The notes under the pieces: model-generated | What the model was told of the DNA's origin: nothing | The model's database searches: none | The model's input: the letters and a program-made list of their open reading frames with translations, nothing else | Translations under genes and position numbers: made by a program | From: Nymphaea colorata | Taxonomy: Eukaryota > Streptophyta > Magnoliopsida > Nymphaeales > Nymphaeaceae | Length of the DNA: 64,000 nt | NCBI RefSeq assembly: GCF_008831285.2 | Contig: NC_045145.1 | Location: 5,144,802-5,208,801 of the forward strand | Direction of reading: 5' to 3' | Shown: positions 61,922 through 64,000 of the stretch, one piece after another | Numbering within the stretch: position 1 is the first letter of the stretch | Layout of the letters: each line of letters starts with the position of its first letter

Positions 61922-63760
61922 GGGACATCATCAGAAAGAAAGTTCTGAAGTGCACACCTAGCCGCTGGTCGAACCAATCCTTCGATGTTCCAAGTTGCGA
62001 TCCTCATCCTCATGCGAACGAAGGGAGGGTGGGGGGACAAACAGAGGAGGAGACTCCTCTGCAAGAAACTCTGGCTGGGATAAACCAGTAGCATTCTCCT
62101 TTCTGATACTCTGAATACCTGGACCATCTCCCTCTTTGATGTTTTTTTCACTCTTCCTCTTGACCACAAATTCATGTTGCGATGAGAGGAGACAACATTA
62201 TGTATGTCAGTTACAGAGCGAAGCTCAGCCGACGCAGGGGGTTTGTATAACTCCTTGAAACGAAAGGTTTTGTTCCGACCGTGCCGAGGCTTCTGACTTC
62301 TGAGCGCCTATAGAGGCCTCAATCGAAACACCATCAAGAGAATTTGAGTCAGACTTCTTTGTTGCTTCAAAGAAGAAAATCCGGGCGGTTTGTTGTCAAT
62401 GTCTTGGAACATGTGCGCATCAGACGGAGAGAGGATGTTAGTTGAGAAAGGGTTCAGTCATGCCTTCTTGTAAGGACCAGATAGGGGATGATCCACCATA
62501 TCTACGACCGGAGATTCCGATAGGAGTCGGGGTTGGTAAAGAGGGAATTGCCTTCAGTTTCCTTTTGTGTTCTTCCAAATTCCTCTTCGCCTGATGAAAA
62601 GAGATAGTTTCGTTCTCCTTCACAGGAGTAGTGGAGGCCACCTTCGACTGAGTTGGAGGGGAGACCGGATGCTACAGAGGATAATCAGAAGAGGCACCTT
62701 CATCTCCTTCATTGACTAGAGTGCTGAAGCGGTTGGGTTATCTGCCACCTTTTAAGGCCCGACAATTAAGGGATCGTCCGAGTCCTCACCCTTGGCTAGC
62801 TTGAGGACATTTTTCAGGAAGGTGCTGATTCGAACTACATTTAGGGTAGTATCTAATCCTCCCCTTGTAGTGAATCTCTTGGATCAAGATCTCCCCTTCC
62901 TCGAGACAGAGTTCCACCGTCTTGCTAGGCTGAAAATTTGGGGCAACTTCCACACAAATGCGAGCATAGTCAGCCCTTTGTATGTTGGCTATGAAGGGGA
63001 TCCACCAAGACTAGGTTGCCCTTCATCGCTTTTGCAATTGCCTTAGAGATTTCCTCATTCCTTATATGAGGAAGTTGAACCCAAACAGGAATTGTGCGGC
63101 CGATTCAACAATGCCCATATCTAGAGAATGAGTCTCATCTATGGACAACAACGAAATTTTTCCCCAGAAGTCTCCAAGATCGTTGTTTCAAAGGCACCCA
63201 CATATAGTTCGATTGCATAAACCGAGTCAGAACACCCCCCCCCCTTCCCCAATGCAGAAAATTTGGGAGACTCAGTAGTTTTTAAAGCTTTTCCTCGGAG
63301 CTTCAATGGCGGATTGTGTTTCTACACTGGCATGCTCAGTCCCGTGGAAGAAGCAACCCATGATGGACCACTGAATGTCTAGGGAACCCTCTTCGTTGGT
63401 TGCCGATCCATCGACAATGCCAATCCAAAAGAGGGGGGAGGAGATTCGCTGCCCAAAGAAGAATGGGGAGAGAGCACAGGGCAAGTCACCTCTCAACTTC
63501 ATTGAAGGGGAACCGGGAGGGCCACCCGAGGCTACAGTTTCACCAACATCGACCTCCATGGAGACCCCGAACGCAGACAGGCGGTGGGTAACCTGAGCGC
63601 AATCTCCCCAGCGGAACAGCAGGTCTTCATCGAGCCTGATGTCTCTTTGTACGGTCGAATCAGAAGGGTGAGAGCCGGCGGCCATAACCAGATTTGGAGA
63701 TCTCAAGTCGAGAGTCACAGAAGCCCTAACAGACTCCCATCAAGACCTTGTCGCTATGGA
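61922..63760 (-). mobile_element. LINE relic, ORF1 and start of ORF2
   Basis: Minus strand. A gag-like ORF1 starts near 63.69 kb. About 63110-62780 encodes IPVWVQLPHIRNEEISKAIA, YARICVEVAPNFQPSKTVEL and a knuckle-like CSSNQHLPEKC, the DUF4283 plus zinc-knuckle layout of plant L1 ORF1. ORF2 begins RIATWNIEGLVRPAARCALQ near 62010, the endonuclease start, and is cut at 61922. Stops are present (for example within the ORF1 knuckle region). The 5' end is uncertain. Confidence 0.85.
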
Positions 63761-64000
63761 GCCTACTCGCTGAGGCAAATGAAGACTAAGAAAGATTTGC
63801 TCTCTTACATAGAAAGATATCTCACTTGAGATATCAGCATCATGAGATTTAGAAGTTCATGTTGCTGAAGTTCAAATCTATTTTATTTTTCACTAGTTCA
63901 ATCAATTCGTATAGAACAAGAGGTTAACATCCCACCACCTCTTTAAAAGAGGCCTGGGGGGCCTCCTTTCCCCTGCTTCCAAGGTCATAACTGTACCTGT
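63761..64000. other. Window end, no feature recognised
   Basis: Flank beyond the LINE relic. AGATATCTCACTTGAGATATC near 63810-63833 is a short inverted repeat. No gene. Confidence 0.4.

Overview
This is nuclear DNA from a flowering plant. All recognisable genes have GT-AG introns. They encode plant-specific families: a plastid mTERF, an organellar glycine-rich RNA-binding protein, a thylakoid-type membrane protein, a plant EXO70 and an RS-rich splicing-type protein. The rest is AT-rich and full of plant transposons (hAT, PIF/Harbinger-like, L1-type LINE, tRNA-type SINE). Moderate GC in the exons and introns of up to 4 kb argue weakly against a grass; the species cannot be told from the sequence.

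Layout. 0.4-4.1 kb (+): six-exon mTERF gene, 653 aa. 4.1-10.3 kb: non-coding, with a hAT-like MITE and a LINE relic that was itself hit by a small MITE. 10.4-16.8 kb (-): GR-RBP gene, four coding exons, 288 aa, with a TATA box and a candidate poly(A) signal. 17.8-21.2 kb (+): small two-TM plastid protein, 185 aa, behind a CT-rich leader. 23.0-27.1 kb (-): EXO70, an intronless reading frame with a long 5' leader. 27-41 kb: gene-poor, with microsatellites, SINE-like elements, several MITEs and a 3.4-kb tandem array of about 37 units of roughly 94 bp built from serial palindromes (30.73-34.14 kb). 41.4-47.4 kb (-): RS-rich gene, six exons, 392 aa. 48.6 kb: short hAT MITE.

49.1-63.8 kb is one stack of nested insertions. 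A decayed L1-type LINE on the minus strand is cut into pieces by (i) a 238-bp hAT MITE with an exact 8-bp TSD, (ii) a PIF/Harbinger-like element of about 2.7 kb net that carries a broken viroplasmin/RNase H1-N domain and was later entered by (iii) a complete 5,752-bp hAT element with GGCGGAG-type TIRs, an exact 8-bp TSD and a dead transposase, and (iv) a block of two 672-bp direct repeats flanking a truncated class II small heat shock protein gene. Each direct repeat has a TATA box and heat-shock elements. The left copy has lost its gene and points in the sense direction into the LINE relic.

The five host genes are independent transcription units, mostly organelle or RNA biology plus exocytosis. 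No gene cluster or pathway is suggested. Exon boundaries were set by reading frame, splice-site dinucleotides and family conservation, without transcript data.
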